Positions 44,501 to 57,577 of a stretch of 64,000 nucleotides of DNA are shown piece by piece (the stretch's first letter is position 1; every line of letters starts with the position of its first letter). The DNA is from Solea solea (Eukaryota; Chordata; Actinopteri; Pleuronectiformes; Soleidae). The notes under the pieces were generated by a model. That model was not told the DNA's origin, did not search any database, and saw only the letters and a program-made list of their open reading frames with translations. The position numbers and the translations under genes were made by a program. The DNA is taken from positions 16,583,516 to 16,647,515 of the forward strand of contig NC_081143.1 of the NCBI RefSeq assembly GCF_958295425.1, given 5' to 3'.

Positions 44501-47500
44501 CTCTTCACTTTTCAGTCTCTCCTGCGTCGCCTCTATTGTTGTCATAAAATGAGTCATTGTCTGTGTTAATGAAATGCTTCTGTTGTGTTATGATCATCTA
44601 CCTCTCGCTGCTCTGTCATTGTCCTTCAGTCTTCCATTCCTCCTTCCATTCGCTCGCTGCTCCCTGCCCTACATTTGTCTATCACTGGTGGCATCCCATG
44701 ATGCTGACTCCTTCTCCCTCCTCTTCCTCCTCTCAGTATTGAGCTGCAGGTCCAGGAGCAGCCTCCTGAGGCACGTTCAGAGATCTACTCGCACATGGAG
44801 GCTTTTGTGCCGTGCAACAAAGAAGCCCTCCTCAAACGATTGAAGAAGCTCAGTCTCAACATCCAGGTGAGTGAGGCTGTGGAGCAAGTGAGAAATTCCC
44901 CTCCTGTTAAGTTGATTAAGAGTGTGAGTCGTAAATAGATTTCCTTCTGCTCATTATCGGTTACTATGTGGTCACTGAAAGACGGATTCAGGAAAAACCT
45001 AAGCCTCAAGAGTCTTCAAATGGATTCATGTGTTATTACAGTTACCATTGTGTATGTGGATTGTTTTCCTTCTGTATTAGATATTGGGCTTTTTATTTTT
45101 ATTGAATGTTAGTAGTAGTGATTTTTATGGACTTTTGGCAACAAATGAATTCTCATGTGTGACCACAGAGTTTTCTGCTTTATCTGTTTTCTGATTCGCA
45201 TACATACCTGTGCATTTAAGTTGCTTTGCTCATCCCAAATTTGACCTCTCTTATGTAACCTCCAGTCAACTTCACAGCCTCAGTTTTTAATTTGCAGGAA
45301 AATCAGTGTGGGTAGACCAAATTCGACCAGGACTGCCCCTGATAACGGGTTTATAAATGTCCTTTCAGATCACTTCCCCCACTCTCTCTTTGACTCTTCA
45401 TCGCACCTAAGTTTTAGGTTTACTTTCTGTTTTATCTTATTTGTTGCTCTCACTAACCCCACCCCCCACTGCCTCCCTCCTCCTCCCTCAGGATGACAGA
45501 GTACGGACGCCACTGTTGAAGCTGAAGCTGGCCGTGTGCAGCATAATGCCAGAGCAGATAGCACGGTATAACATGGACTGCATGGCCAAGGTTGCCAAGT
45601 AAGTCAGAAAACTGTTGAATAACAAACTACTAACTTGTACTACTACTACTAACTAAGTGTAGTATTAAAGTGTAGTATAAGTGTAATTATTCAGTGTCTT
45701 ACTGACTGTGCGTGTGTATGTTTTGTAGGCAGCACTCAGAGGAAGGAGATAAGAACGGCTCAGAGGAGGAGGATGAGGAGAAACCTGGAAAAAGAGTGAT
45801 GGGCCCACGGAAGAAGTTTGTCTGGGATGACAAGCTCAGGTGATCATCCAACACTACCCTCCTGGAATAGCTGGTCTTTGCTGCAGTGTGTCCATATTTC
45901 ACCTGAAACGATTTTTTTTAAACACTATCTTATTTCGTTCCTGATGCTCTCCACTGCTGGTGTTTTAATGTAGTAAAGAAAGCTTCCTCTTCCTTTTTCT
46001 TTTAAAAATGTTGGGATGGAGAACAATAATACAAATACACCACACTGGGGTGGGGGGGGGGGGTCTTAAAGGATTAATGCATCCTGAGTAAAACTCATTC
46101 TTAACACATTTATTAAAATCCCTGACTCTGACTCTGCAAAATACAAACCCTCTGTCACCCGCAGGCTAATTTATTTAGATTTCAATATTGAATGATTTGT
46201 GCTTAATTGGACATTTGTGTTTGTGCAGGAGCCTGCTGTGCAGCTTGGTGCGAGTAAAGCTGAGCTGCTATGACATGGAGAACCAGGGCTCTCTGTCTGT
46301 TGAGGACTACCTCAAGGCCTTCTTAGAGAATGAGGTCAAACCACTGTGGCCTAAGGGCTGGATGCAGACCAGGTCTGTATGTGCGGACACGCGAGTCAAC
46401 ATGTATTACTGCCACAGCGGTACAACACAAAGACACACAGTGTTGGTTATGTCTTAAACCCCACATTCAAGTGTAAATGTTTCACTATTGTTTTGTCCGT
46501 GTCACAGCTCTTAGAGAGCGAAGCCTAGAAGTCATTTAATTATCAGTTTGTGTGTGTAAAAGATGAACTTCAGTTTATTAATGAGTTTTAACAAAATGCA
46601 GTCTTGTGGCACGTACATTTGATGCTTTTTAAAGGCTAACTTTGCTATGACAGGGGCTCTAACAGTAATGGGATGTTACACAAGATAATCTTGCTGTGAT
46701 ACAACACTGACAAAACCATTCATTTTGAGATGAAATGAAAGGTTAAGAAACACGTGTATAGGCATTGAAATGACTAGAAAAACTAACAAAAGCATTGTGC
46801 TCAAGTAAAATCATACCAAAAAGACGGGAAAGAAGTAAAAGATTGCCAAAATGGTTCAAACACTATTCAGTACGTGCAACCTTGCAAAGTAATACAGAGG
46901 AACAGAACATAAATGAGCAGTTATTGTTAAGACCAATTGCAACATACGTTCACACAGCAGTTGTTGCTCCCTGAAGAGATTCTTCATTACTGACTTGTGG
47001 TCTTCTTGGAGAATTTAATTCCCTTGTCTGTACTCGGAATAATAAAATGACCCGTTATGTTTTGACATTATGACATTAGTTATGTGTCACATTTTCATCT
47101 CTTAAGTTTCATACTGTGGACATTGTTGTGGGTCAGTCAGTATCTAAACAGCAGGTAAATATACACACGATGGCTGTAATCATTAACTTTTTGTTCTTTT
47201 ACTCAGGATTTTATTTAAGGAGAGTCTCGCCGTTCACAGTCACCTCACTGGAAACCTGTAAGTATTTCCTTTTTCTTAAATGCCGTGTGTTTCCTAATAC
47301 TCAGGTTCATTGAAACGATTGAATCCAAAATAATAACTAACATTAATAATATTAACTGGTATGTTTTCCCTCAGAGTCAAGAGGAGAATGGTGCCTGGGC
47401 CCAAGGCCAAAGCCAAGGTGAGTAACAATGCAACATTGAATTGTACATTATTTAAAAAAAATTCCCCAGCTTTTTTCCCCATTACACTTGTTATGGATTA

Positions 47501-49967
47501 TTTATAATAGATGATGTTCTGTGACCTGAACATCTAGCATTAGTGTCGTATTGTATGACTTAATTTATTCTCACCATTCTGCTGCTTCATGTTTCTCTTT
47601 CTTAACAGAAATAATGTTTTCATTCCAAATATTTCCATCTGTTTCATCTTTGCTGTTCCTATAAATGATATAATACTAGACAAAACTCTTTTGTACGTTT
47701 GAAATGCAGACTGAACATTCATTTATGGTAACTTTGCAGCAGTTTTCTGGGGAAAAGGTTGATGTTATGTTGGTGATGTTTACTAGTGTTAATGCCGTGG
47801 GAATGACATCGTACTGAAAATAAACAGAATTACCTGCTGCATTATGATAAACAGGGAACTTAAAAGCCCCTTTCTCTCTGCTAATGGGATAATCTGAGAA
47901 TGAACTGTTAAGATTTGTTCTACTGACAATCCTTCAATATCTTCTGAACTTCAGGACGGTCTTTGGATCCACAAACCACCTCTCACCATGACCTCCACTC
48001 CATCTTTGGCCACAACCACATTCACTGTTACCTCCAACCGCCAGCCTTCTTCCTCTTCACCCTCAGAGCCCATCTGTCTGTCGGACTCTCTGGATGAGGA
48101 TCTGACCGCCCCGTCTCTGGACTCCATTTCCCACGCTCTGGCTCTCCTCAGCAATGCGACAAAAGGCCTCGGGCCCTCAGACAGCCCCTTGTCGCCTCCA
48201 CCGCTCCAAATCCCCACCTCCTCTCCTCCTCCGGTCACCCCTCACTACCCCTCAGCGCCTCCGCTATCTGTCTTGGTCACGTCCACAATGCCACATCATT
48301 CCCTGTCAAAAGTGGAAACTGCACCTCTGACAGCTCCATCTGCTGCTCCACATTTGCCAACGACGATAGCAATGCTACCAACCTCCTCTGCTACCTCCTC
48401 GTCCCCGGCTCTCTCCTCATTGGCTCGTGTGCAGGCAGGAGCTACCTCTAGAACTGCAGATAGCTCCTATGGCACGATCAAGGGATCTGCCATTGTGAGC
48501 CAAACCCAGAACCAGAGACATGTTACCTTGGCATCAGTGAATCACAGGTCAAGCTCCATGATGGGCGGGAGTAGTAAAATGCATCCGCACCCCTCCCCGT
48601 CACCTCCGAAGCAACGGCCTCCACCCACGGCTTCTCCTCTGCTGCCTCCCCATCAGAAGAGCTTTGTCACTCCTGCAGGGATACTGGGAAGTATGGGAGC
48701 TCTTCAAGGACTGGCTAAGAGCAGTGCCAAAGCCAGTGGCATCAGCAGCAATGGCAGTGCTGTGAGCAGCAGCAGCATCACACCTTCATCCTCCCCGTCA
48801 TCCCAGTCCCGCTCCAACTCGACCTCCCACCCGAGTCTGCAGTCCTTCTGCTCCCCCTCCCCAGTGTCGTCCTCACCCTCATCCACCTCCCACACGTCAC
48901 ACTCCTCTCAAGGCAAATCCCACACACACCATCACCACCAGCCCAACTTCATCACACCCATGCAGGCCACACTCACCAAGTCCTCCCATAGCAGCAACTC
49001 CTCTCCCATCATCAAGCTCACCCCTCGGCCTCCTGCACCCACTCCGCCTCCCTCTTCCTCCTCGTCCCCCTCCCCATCATCCTCACCTTCACACCCACTG
49101 TCCCACCAGATGATCCCCAGTCAGCAACAGCAACAACACCAGTACTCCCCTAAAACCCCCAAAACCTTCAGGCCGCCCTTCAGTGTGTCAGGAAGCGGGC
49201 AGTTAAAGCAGACACAGGGCATTTTGAGCTTTGCTGGAGGCCAAAAGCCTCAGTCCTCCACCACCAACAGTAGCATCAACATCTCCCACAACAACAAAGG
49301 AGTGGTGTCGGCTGTCTGCAGTCACCCAGACAAAGCTACCCTGTCTTCTTCACCTTCGGTTTCAGCCACTCACGGGCAGAGGCAGAGGGTGGTGGGCGGA
49401 GCCAACCCAAGCTTAAAGCCAGGAAACGGCTGGGCGGCGTCGGGCACTTTGGCCACCTCCTCCACAACATCACACCTCTCACAGGTTAGTTTTCACACGA
49501 ATAAGGTAAAAACTCTCTATATATAACTGTATGTAGTCTTTATCTTACAAAATAAACTCCTGTTGTAAAGCCTTAAGTTTGTATTTTGACTGGCACAGTG
49601 ACGGTTTTTGCAATCAAAAAATCACCTGCAAACATGCACCATCAATCACACTGGTGTCCACTTATATGTGCTGTGCATTATTGTCTAAACTGACATCATG
49701 TTTTACCAAAGAAGATGTGAAACCAGTGATTGAGGCCATGAACCCCACAGGAAATTGTTTACAATATAAATCAGAGTAGGCTTGTTTTCCTATAGACTCA
49801 GTTTTTATTATGCAACTAGCAGAGTTGCTCTCTGGTGGCTCACTGCTATATGACTATGTCAATTTTTATGCACACTTTATGGTCTTAACTGTTTTGAATG
49901 ATTGAAGGATATATATACATATATGTGTGTGTGTGTGGGTGTGTGTGTGTGTGTGTGTATGTATGTG

Positions 49968-49998
<31 letters not shown>

Positions 49999-49999
49999 G

Positions 50000-50043
<44 letters not shown>

Positions 50044-52005
50044 CATACAATAATATATATACAATATACATATTGTTTGCTTTCCCTGCAGGTTTCAACA
50101 GCAGGCTCTCTCTTGGGCAGCCCCTCTACTCTGCCCCTGGGCTTTGGCATGCTGGGAGGCCTGGTGCCAGTCTCACTACCCTTCCAGTTCCCCTCTCTGC
50201 TCAATTTCAGCCATCCAGGAGCCGCTGGCATTGGCTCAGCCCCCAGCTCCAACTCAGGATACCCCATAGCACAGAGCGACCTAATTGGTGAGCCGGCACA
50301 CATTGTTGCAGCAGGGTTTGTCGCTTACATCTACTTTAAAAAAAAAACTCAAAAGAAAACAAGAGAGTCCTAAAAGAGTGAGGTTGCGGCAAAGCATTAG
50401 AGATGCAACCATCTACAGAACATAATTATCATTAAAGACATTCTTGGAAACAGGAATACGTAGTACATTTGTATTTTCTGAAGTGGATTTTAAGAAACCG
50501 AGCAGTTATGAATAAGGAACGTTTTAACTAATGGCAGATGAGCTGTACTTGTTGACAAAGTCGTCTCAAAATGAAAAATAAGAATCATGACTAGGGCGGA
50601 ACAGTTTGGGTAAAAGTTCAGTAGTCAAAGTTCAATAGATTTCAAATGGTAAAGTGGTAGCACATTGCCACCTGTTAACAACTCTTTAATTTAAAAATAA
50701 TAATTACCGTTATAGAAACAAATACAGAAAAGTATGAAACCTGGGTCTGCTGTACTGCATATCATATTGCAGCTTTTACATAAAACCATTAATTGTTCAT
50801 CCATGCTCGTGATCGTAGCTTTGTGTTTTAATTTCAGCTTTATTTTCCACCTTGTAAATATGTCTCTGCGTTATAATTTATACTGAGGTTAACTAGCAGT
50901 CCGTTCACTACACCATCATGACCCTGCTGCACAGTCTCCCACTTTTCTCTCCATTTATTGTGTTTGTTTGTCATCTCAACCTTTTGATCCATTTTAACCA
51001 CCACACCCCTGCGCCATTTTCTTTATCCATACTGCGTCTTGTTGTTGTTGTTGTTGCTGCTGCCACCTTCTCCCTCTCATCTGTCTATCCTTCCCTCCAT
51101 CTCTCCTCAGAGCTGTATAAGAGTCTCCAGTCAGGGTCGCAGGCTGCCCTACCTCCTCACTTGCAGCTTGCTTTCTCAGGTAATCTGCATTCCTCCTCCT
51201 TCTCCTCCCCTTGTCCTCCAACCGTCTGTGTTAAGTCGACCTGTCGTCCTCTGCTCAGCTGCTCTGTTGTTTGCTCGGTGTCTTTTCTTCTTGTCTGTGT
51301 GTGCTATGTCTCTGTCTTGTCGTCTGTAGCGGTTCCACAGCAGATGCATGTTTTAAAGCTGCTGAAGTTATTCACTGATGTATTTGCTTTGTTTCACTAG
51401 TTTGCAGAAAACACTGACAAAGTTGCACAGATGGCTCTTTGATGTGAGAGCAGCAGTCGGATTACCACATGAATCAGAGATGTGTGATATTTGAAACTGA
51501 ACATTTACTTATTTTTTTGGAAATTCTGCCTGCCATAGAAAGAAGTTTTAATTTTATTCTGTGCTGATGAATCTGTTGCATCTGCTTTGCATATTTCCTG
51601 TAGTTAAGCTTTTTTATTTCTTGCCGTAGCAAACTCATGCTGTGAATTAGCTGCCAGTTGCTGTCTGTTTATCAGCAGCAGCTTGTAAAACCATGACTCG
51701 GCTAAACTTAATTTATTTACATTTTTACAGTCTGTGCGCAGTGAATCATGCAATGCGTAGAATTTCTCATTCTCATCCCTAATAAATGAACATTTTTGGT
51801 ATGAACCCTTTTACTCTGATTGTGGAAGAGCTGATAGTGTGAATGTGATGTTTTAAATAACTCTTCACTGCACTCTGGTGGACAAACTATGTAATAGAGA
51901 CATTCTTTTACTTCTGTGCTCTCTGATGTTTCTGTACTGCTGGGTTTTTTGTTGAGATTTTTTTGTTGATATATATATATATATATATATGTATAGATAC
52001 ATATA

Positions 52006-52042
<37 letters not shown>

Positions 52043-52467
52043 GTATAGATACATATATGTATATATATATGTATAGATATATATATATATATATATATGT
52101 ATAGATACATATATATATATATATGTATGTATGTATATATATGTGTATATATGTGTATATATGTATATATATGTGTATATATGTATATATGTGTATATGT
52201 ATATATGTGTATGTATGTATATATGTATATATATGTATGTATATATGTGTGTATGTATGTATATATGTATATATATGTGTATGTATGTATATATATGTGT
52301 ATATATGTATATATGTGTATGTATGTATATATGTATATATATGTATGTATATATGTGTGTATGTATGTATGTATATATGTATATGTATGTATATATATAT
52401 GTGTATGTATATATATGTATATATATATGTGTATGTATGTATATATATGTATATGTATGTATGTATG

Positions 52468-52498
<31 letters not shown>

Positions 52499-52679
52499 AT
52501 GTATGTGTGTGTGTGTGTATATGTTTAACCAATTAACTTAGTTTGCTGTGAAATATTAGCTGGCTCTGACAGGAGAGAGAGTTTCTCATTGTCTTGTCAA
52601 ATGTGTTAAACCTCTGCGTCTTTTTCTCTCAGATGTGAACCAAAGCCAGAGTGGAGACACGAAGAGGAAACCCCACTGA
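37049..52679 (+). CDS. ubn2: Ubinuclein-2, HIRA-complex H3.3 chaperone subunit
   Basis: Nuclear subunit of the HIRA/CABIN1/UBN complex, which deposits histone H3.3 independently of replication (family knowledge). Exons: 37049-37354, 38916-39032, 39539-39637, 40453-40563, 41665-41768, 42643-43234, 44378-44448, 44737-44866, 45492-45598, 45729-45839, 46229-46372, 47207-47257, 47375-47417, 47955-49484, 50092-50287, 51111-51179, 52633-52679; 1275 residues in frame. Residues about 75-98 ([19 protein letters not shown]) form the N-terminal HIRA-binding region. Residues about 142-205 are the Hpc2-related HUN domain ([40 protein letters not shown]), which contacts H3.3. A KKRKKK basic patch follows. 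Residues about 444-650 are the ubinuclein conserved middle domain ([38 protein letters not shown]). The 510-codon exon at 47955 is Ser/Pro-rich and low complexity. Exon 6 holds a poly-Ala run. Adjacency to ttc26 supports UBN2 over UBN1. Confidence 0.95.
37875..37918 (+). repeat. (GA)n microsatellite, ubn2 intron 1
   Basis: Imperfect GA and GGGA repeats in the 1.5-kb first intron. The rest of that intron (37355-38915) is AT-rich with no other recognised feature. Confidence 0.85.
41524..41577 (+). repeat. (CA)n microsatellite, ubn2 intron 4
   Basis: About 26 perfect CA units ending roughly 90 bp before the exon at 41665. CA-rich intronic tracts are known hnRNP L binding sites. Confidence 0.95.
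43085..43135 (+). repeat. ubn2: Coding trinucleotide repeats (poly-Ala, poly-Gly) in ubn2 exon 6
   Basis: GCAGCAGCAGCAGCAGCAGC encodes a run of about nine Ala, followed by GGAGGAGGAGGAG encoding five Gly. It lies between the HUN domain and the conserved middle domain and is probably disordered linker. Confidence 0.9.
49909..50074 (+). repeat. (TG)n/(TA)n microsatellite, ubn2 intron 14
   Basis: Alternating pyrimidine-purine tract of about 165 bp, ending about 17 bp before the exon at 50092. The TA part is self-complementary. Confidence 0.95.
51969..52523 (+). repeat. Long (TA/TATG/TGTA)n array, ubn2 intron 16
   Basis: About 555 bp of nearly pure alternating pyrimidine-purine sequence built from TA, TG and TATG. 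It ends about 110 bp upstream of the last ubn2 exon (52633). All long reading frames across it are repeat artefacts (Tyr, Ile, His, Thr or Tyr, Val, Cys, Met periodic). Confidence 0.97.
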
Positions 52680-55485
52680 CCAGTAACACTGCAGTCCACC
52701 CACACCAGTGGGGGTGACATCACCGCCTCCTAGGTACACCCACCAGTAGGAGTCTTCATTTCGATCAAGTGACGTGAAGACGCGGAGGGGGGGCGGGGCT
52801 CCACTGCCTCCTTTTTAAAATGGACCTAAAGGAGAATCAGTTCATCCTTCGCTACAAGTGACAATGATGAATTCATTTAATTGTGTTTTCTAATGAATCC
52901 GGGTATGAGAACAAGAGACGGAGTGAATGATGAGAACACTTGAGTTTTCGTTCAGCTTGTTAATTTTATTTTGTCAACATGTTTACATACGACCGACCTT
53001 GATCACTGTGGAACGAGTGTGAGCGAGGTGGTGGCGATGGTACAGATGAGAGTAGTCGTACACTACGTAATATAATTTGTATTTAAGCTTATATGGAATA
53101 ACAGGACTCTTGTTCTTGCAGTACAAAAAAAAAAACAGACTTAAGTAATTAATTTTTATTTTTCTGTCTTTTGTCTCAGATGTGGGAATTGTCGTGTCTG
53201 TAGAACTTTTGTTGGTCACCTCTGCTCCCACAAATGACTGTTAAGTAGTAGCTTAAATTAATATTGATAAATTATTTGTAATTTACACAGGGACAACATG
53301 TTGTGTGTTTGTGTGAGCGTGCGTGTGTGTTTGAGTGAGAGCAAAGCAGTGAAGTTGATCTGAATGTGTGTATGCACATAAAAAAAAACAAAAAAAAAAC
53401 ATGGTAAACTGTTATTTTTCTTTCCAGATGAATCTGTATGGATGAGCAAAGATGTGTTTCCCATTTTCACAATATTGAGCGAGTATATTGATGCCCCTCT
53501 CTCGCTCAGTGTGTTTCTTGGTGCTGTTTAATCACACTGGACCTTTTCTGGAAAAAAGACTTGAATTGAAAAGTTTTGGGCCTCTTCTGGAGAGTGGTGC
53601 CACCTGTGGGGGGGGGGGGGGTGTCGAGATTGTAGCCTACTTGAATTGTTTATTTTACTTTTTTGTGAATTAAGATTTTTCATTTACTTTTCTCTGCTTA
53701 CTGACTCAAACCAACTTAATATATAACACAACGCCTTAGTTTGTAATGAAGTATGATAATGATCTATGCAGGACTGTAAAACGCTCAATGCAAAAGTGCA
53801 AGTTTGTCGCTTGGCTTTCAACCTCTACTCAAACTATCAGTGTGTGTTTGGAGTAGTGAATGTTTGTAGCTGTTCTTGTGTCACATGAGACTCTTTAATT
53901 TCCACTGTGTTCAGACAGAATGTGAAGTGAATTTGAGTTATGCAGTGTTTTGCGTAAGGACAACGTGATGAGACACAGTTTGGCAGCAATTGGCGATAGA
54001 GTAAAATGATTCTTAATATTTTTAATAAGTGTACAATCACCTGATTGTATGAATTGTTGTTTTTCATGACCCCAGCTCTATGGAGGTCACCGTTTTGGAC
54101 AACCATGTTTTTAAGACAAACATAAACATGATTTAGAGATTTACTGAAGGCTACATATGTTCTCCAACACACTTGAGAGGAAAGGCACTGTGTGTGGTGA
54201 TGAATATTTAGCTGCAACATCAAACTTTTATCAATAACTGTGGCTAAACTTTACATACAGTACGTTTTTAAAGTGAAAGTTTATGCCACCTTGACAAGAT
54301 GCTGCTGTTTTTTCTCGGCAGATTTGGAGGTGTTGGTATAATTCCAGCAGGGTAACACCTCAGGACACCACTTTTCCGAAGTGCTTGTGTGAGCGCGACA
54401 TAATTATTGTTGAGTGACAGTAAATCCAACAGCTGTGGGTTAAATTGTGTTTGACCATCTTTGGTTGACAAAGAGCCACAAGTGTTCGGCAGGTAGTCAC
54501 AAGTTTCGACTATAACTCTGTCATTTATGTTGCCTTAACCCCACCATGAGCCTCAAAGTCTTTACACAGAGAAAATTTAGAACCGTCAAATTTCTGATTT
54601 ATTGGATCAATACACTTTTGTAGTATCTGTTTATACGTGATCACAGACTGCTACAAATATGCAGCACATCACAGGACACTAATGTAAAGTAAAGCTTCCC
54701 AAAGCATGACGATGCCCATGTTATGGATTATTTTTTGTTGTTTATTTTTACTGTATATAATGAATGAAATGTTTCCAATAGGTTTTATTGGTATACTCTG
54801 TGTGAATATGAAGAATTGGGAACAAAAAGGCAAGAACTGACTTCCAGTAGAAATGGTTGTGTGGCTGTTGCTCAGTAGCTTACAGCAAATGTCTAAACTG
54901 GTCAAATTACATAAGTCATTAAAATTCTCATCACTGTCTGTCTGAACACTGTGATAAAGATTCCTTCCTTCCTTCCTTTGAATACCTCCTATAACTAAAC
55001 CGTTCTTCCTTAAATCTCGCTGACCTCCCCTGACCTTTTCCCTCGCTCTCTTCCATGTTGTGATGGACTGACCTGCACCATCAAGAATGATGCCAAAGAT
55101 TGCTCCTGCTGTTCTTTTCTAAGATGGGATGTTGCTGGTCAGTGTGTGTTTGTGTGTGTTTGATTGAGAGAGTGTGATAAATCTGACATGTAAACCATGG
55201 GTGTCATTGTAAAGTCATGTGACCGGAGCAGTGGGTGACATCTTAAAAATTGTGCTTTCTTTGTGAGGGGAGGAAGACAAAAGAAGACATTTTGTGGTAA
55301 ACTGGTTACTATTATTTGGTCTTTTGTAGATGATTTTTGTGTGTCAGTTATGAAATTAAACAAAACAGGTGGTTTTCATGACGACTGTTCCAGACTATTT
55401 TGTCAAAAAAGCTTATTTTTTCTTTTTTTGGACCTACATATTCATATATAGCACTGCAATTCAAAGGTAGTTACGGTGGCTTGGA
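52680..55485 (+). other. ubn2: ubn2 3' UTR and downstream flank
   Basis: No coding exon after the TGA at 52677-52679. I see no canonical AATAAA in the first 2.8 kb; ATTAAA hexamers occur near 54918 and 55353. A short (TTCC)n tract lies near 54961-54978 and a poly-G run near 53608. The true 3' end is undetermined. Confidence 0.5.
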
Positions 55486-56401
55486 AGTGCAAACCAGTGC
55501 AAAACTTGAAACAAATTTACAAATACAGAAACAAATTAACAAAGCTTGAAACTAATTTACATTTTCCAAAACAAATTTACAAAATGGGAAACAGATTTAC
55601 AAATAAACAAAAGTTAAAACAAATTTACAAAATGCGAAACATTTTTACAAATACGAAAACAAATTAACAAAAGTTAAAACAAATTTACATTTTCTAAAAC
55701 AAATTTATATTTTCCAAAACAAATTTCCAAAATACAAAACACTTTTACAAATCCTAAAACAAATTTACAAAAGCCAAAGTTCTTACTTCTTTGTTACAGT
55801 AATATGTAACAGCAATAGTAAAAGAGACGCCTATACAACTGTGCACAGGACACCTCGAGACATGGGCATAGACATGTATAGATCTTTATATTCTATATTT
55901 TTAATTAATGGAGTTTCACAAAGGCTATAAAAAGCCCAGAAAGGAAAACCTTAGAGTGACGTCACAGCGGTGTACGAGCACAGCAAAGCGCGGTCATGTG
56001 GCGTCTCGGGAACGGCGCTACTGCCAGGGAACCGTACGATGTGAAAACTTTATGAGAAATGTTAATAAATGAAGGAAATGAGGAGTTTTCTTCTTCAAAT
56101 GACGGTGGACCGTTTGAGACCTGCGCTCGCTTCACCACTGATGTCTTATCGTCACTATCTGTTCATAAAGTTACTGATAAATTTGATGAACATATGAATT
56201 AGAGTGAAATAATATGGAGTTATAAAACTACTTTTAACACGTTGTTATTGTTCCAGCAGGTTGTAAATTAGTTTCAGGATTTGTAAAAGTGTTTAGTATT
56301 TTTGTAAATTTGTTTTGGAAAATGTAAATTTGTTTTAACTTTTGTTAATTTGTTTCTGTATTTGTAAATTTGTTTCAAGTTTTGTAATATTGGTTTGCAC
56401 T
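55486..56401. mobile_element. Foldback-like element with arms of ~20-bp AAACAAATTTACAAA tandem units
   Basis: The ends are inverted: AGTGCAAACC (55486-55495) and GGTTTGCACT (56392-56401). Just inside, 43 bases at 55501-55543 are a perfect inverted match to 56341-56383. The left arm (to about 55785) is a tandem series of units resembling AAACAAATTTACAAAATGCG. The right arm (from about 56262) is a shorter series in reverse orientation. The unique centre (about 55790-56260) contains TATAAAAA at 55926 and TGACGTCA at 55957-55964. Long inverted repeats made of tandem subunits are the hallmark of foldback elements. No transposase and no obvious target duplication were found. Confidence 0.65.
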
Positions 56402-56932
56402 GAAATACCTTTGTTTTACATTTTATAAAAATGTTCTGAGATGTTAGATGTTCCTGTAGTCTCTGCTGTCACACATGATGAGGGAACACATCAGTGGTGA
56501 GAATGGGGATGCAGTTCCAGCAATGACCAAAGAGTGACGCTGTTGTCCTGTGTCAGACCTCGGATGAAAATGCACACAGGTGTCACACACTCTTCACGTG
56601 TTGCATTATTCTTACACGTAAATTAAGTATTGCACTTTATTAAAACGAAATCAGTTCTATTTTCGAGCCTCACTGATGGAAAATGTCATGTTGAAAAGCT
56701 TTTGTGTGAAACAGGATTGTTCTTGTTCACGTATGGAGACAGAACTGGGTCAATAATCCAGACCCAATTCTGACTCTGTACATGCTCTTTAACAGCTCAC
56801 TTAAAGATTTGCATTTTCCCATGTGAGCTGTATTTCAATGACCTATCATCACATGCTGAAGACTAAGCAGGTTTACAAGATTTTAGCTTGTCTTATTTTC
56901 CATATTTCAGGAGCAGGTCTTTGCTCTGATAA
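56402..56932 (+). other. Unique sequence between the foldback element and the satellite array
   Basis: Roughly 530 bp, no ORF of note, no repeat recognised. The array begins abruptly within AAACATACTAACCTATGAC. Confidence 0.6.
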
Positions 56933-57577
56933 ACATACTAACCTATGACTTTTTTGGCACATTTTGGACGACATACTAACCTATGACTTTTTTGTCAGAT
57001 TTTGGACGACATACTAACCTATGACTTTTTTGTCAGATTTTGGACGACATACTAACCTATGACTTTTTTGTCACATTTTGGACGACATACTAACCTATGA
57101 CTTTTTGGCACATTTTGAACGACATACTAACTTATGACATTTTTGGCACATTTTGGACGACATACTAACCTATGACTTTTTTGTCACATTTTGGACGACA
57201 TACTAACTTATGACATTTTTGGCACATTTTGGACGACATACTAACCTATGACTTTTTATGCACATTTTGGACGACATACTAACCTATGACTTTTTTGTCA
57301 GATTTCGGACGACATACTAACCTATGACTTTTTTGTCACATTTTGGACGACATACTAACCTATGACTTTTTTGTCAGATTTTGGACGACATACTAACCTA
57401 AGACTGTTTTGGCACATTTTGGACGACATACTAACCAATGACTTTTTTGGCACATTTCGGACGACATACTAACCTATGACTTTTTTGGCACATTTTGGAC
57501 GACATACTAACCTATGACTGTTTTGTCACATTTTGGACGACATACTAACCTATGACTGTTTTGTCACATTTTGGACG

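Noticed and set aside
47988..49526. 512-residue frame as an independent intronless gene
   Set aside because: It is the large Ser/Pro-rich exon of ubn2 (47955-49484) with acceptor and donor in phase with its neighbours.
51717..52532. 271-residue minus-strand reading frame and several plus-strand frames of 130-140 residues
   Set aside because: Their sequence is a periodic translation of the TA/TG microsatellite and they extend only because the repeat lacks stops in that phase.
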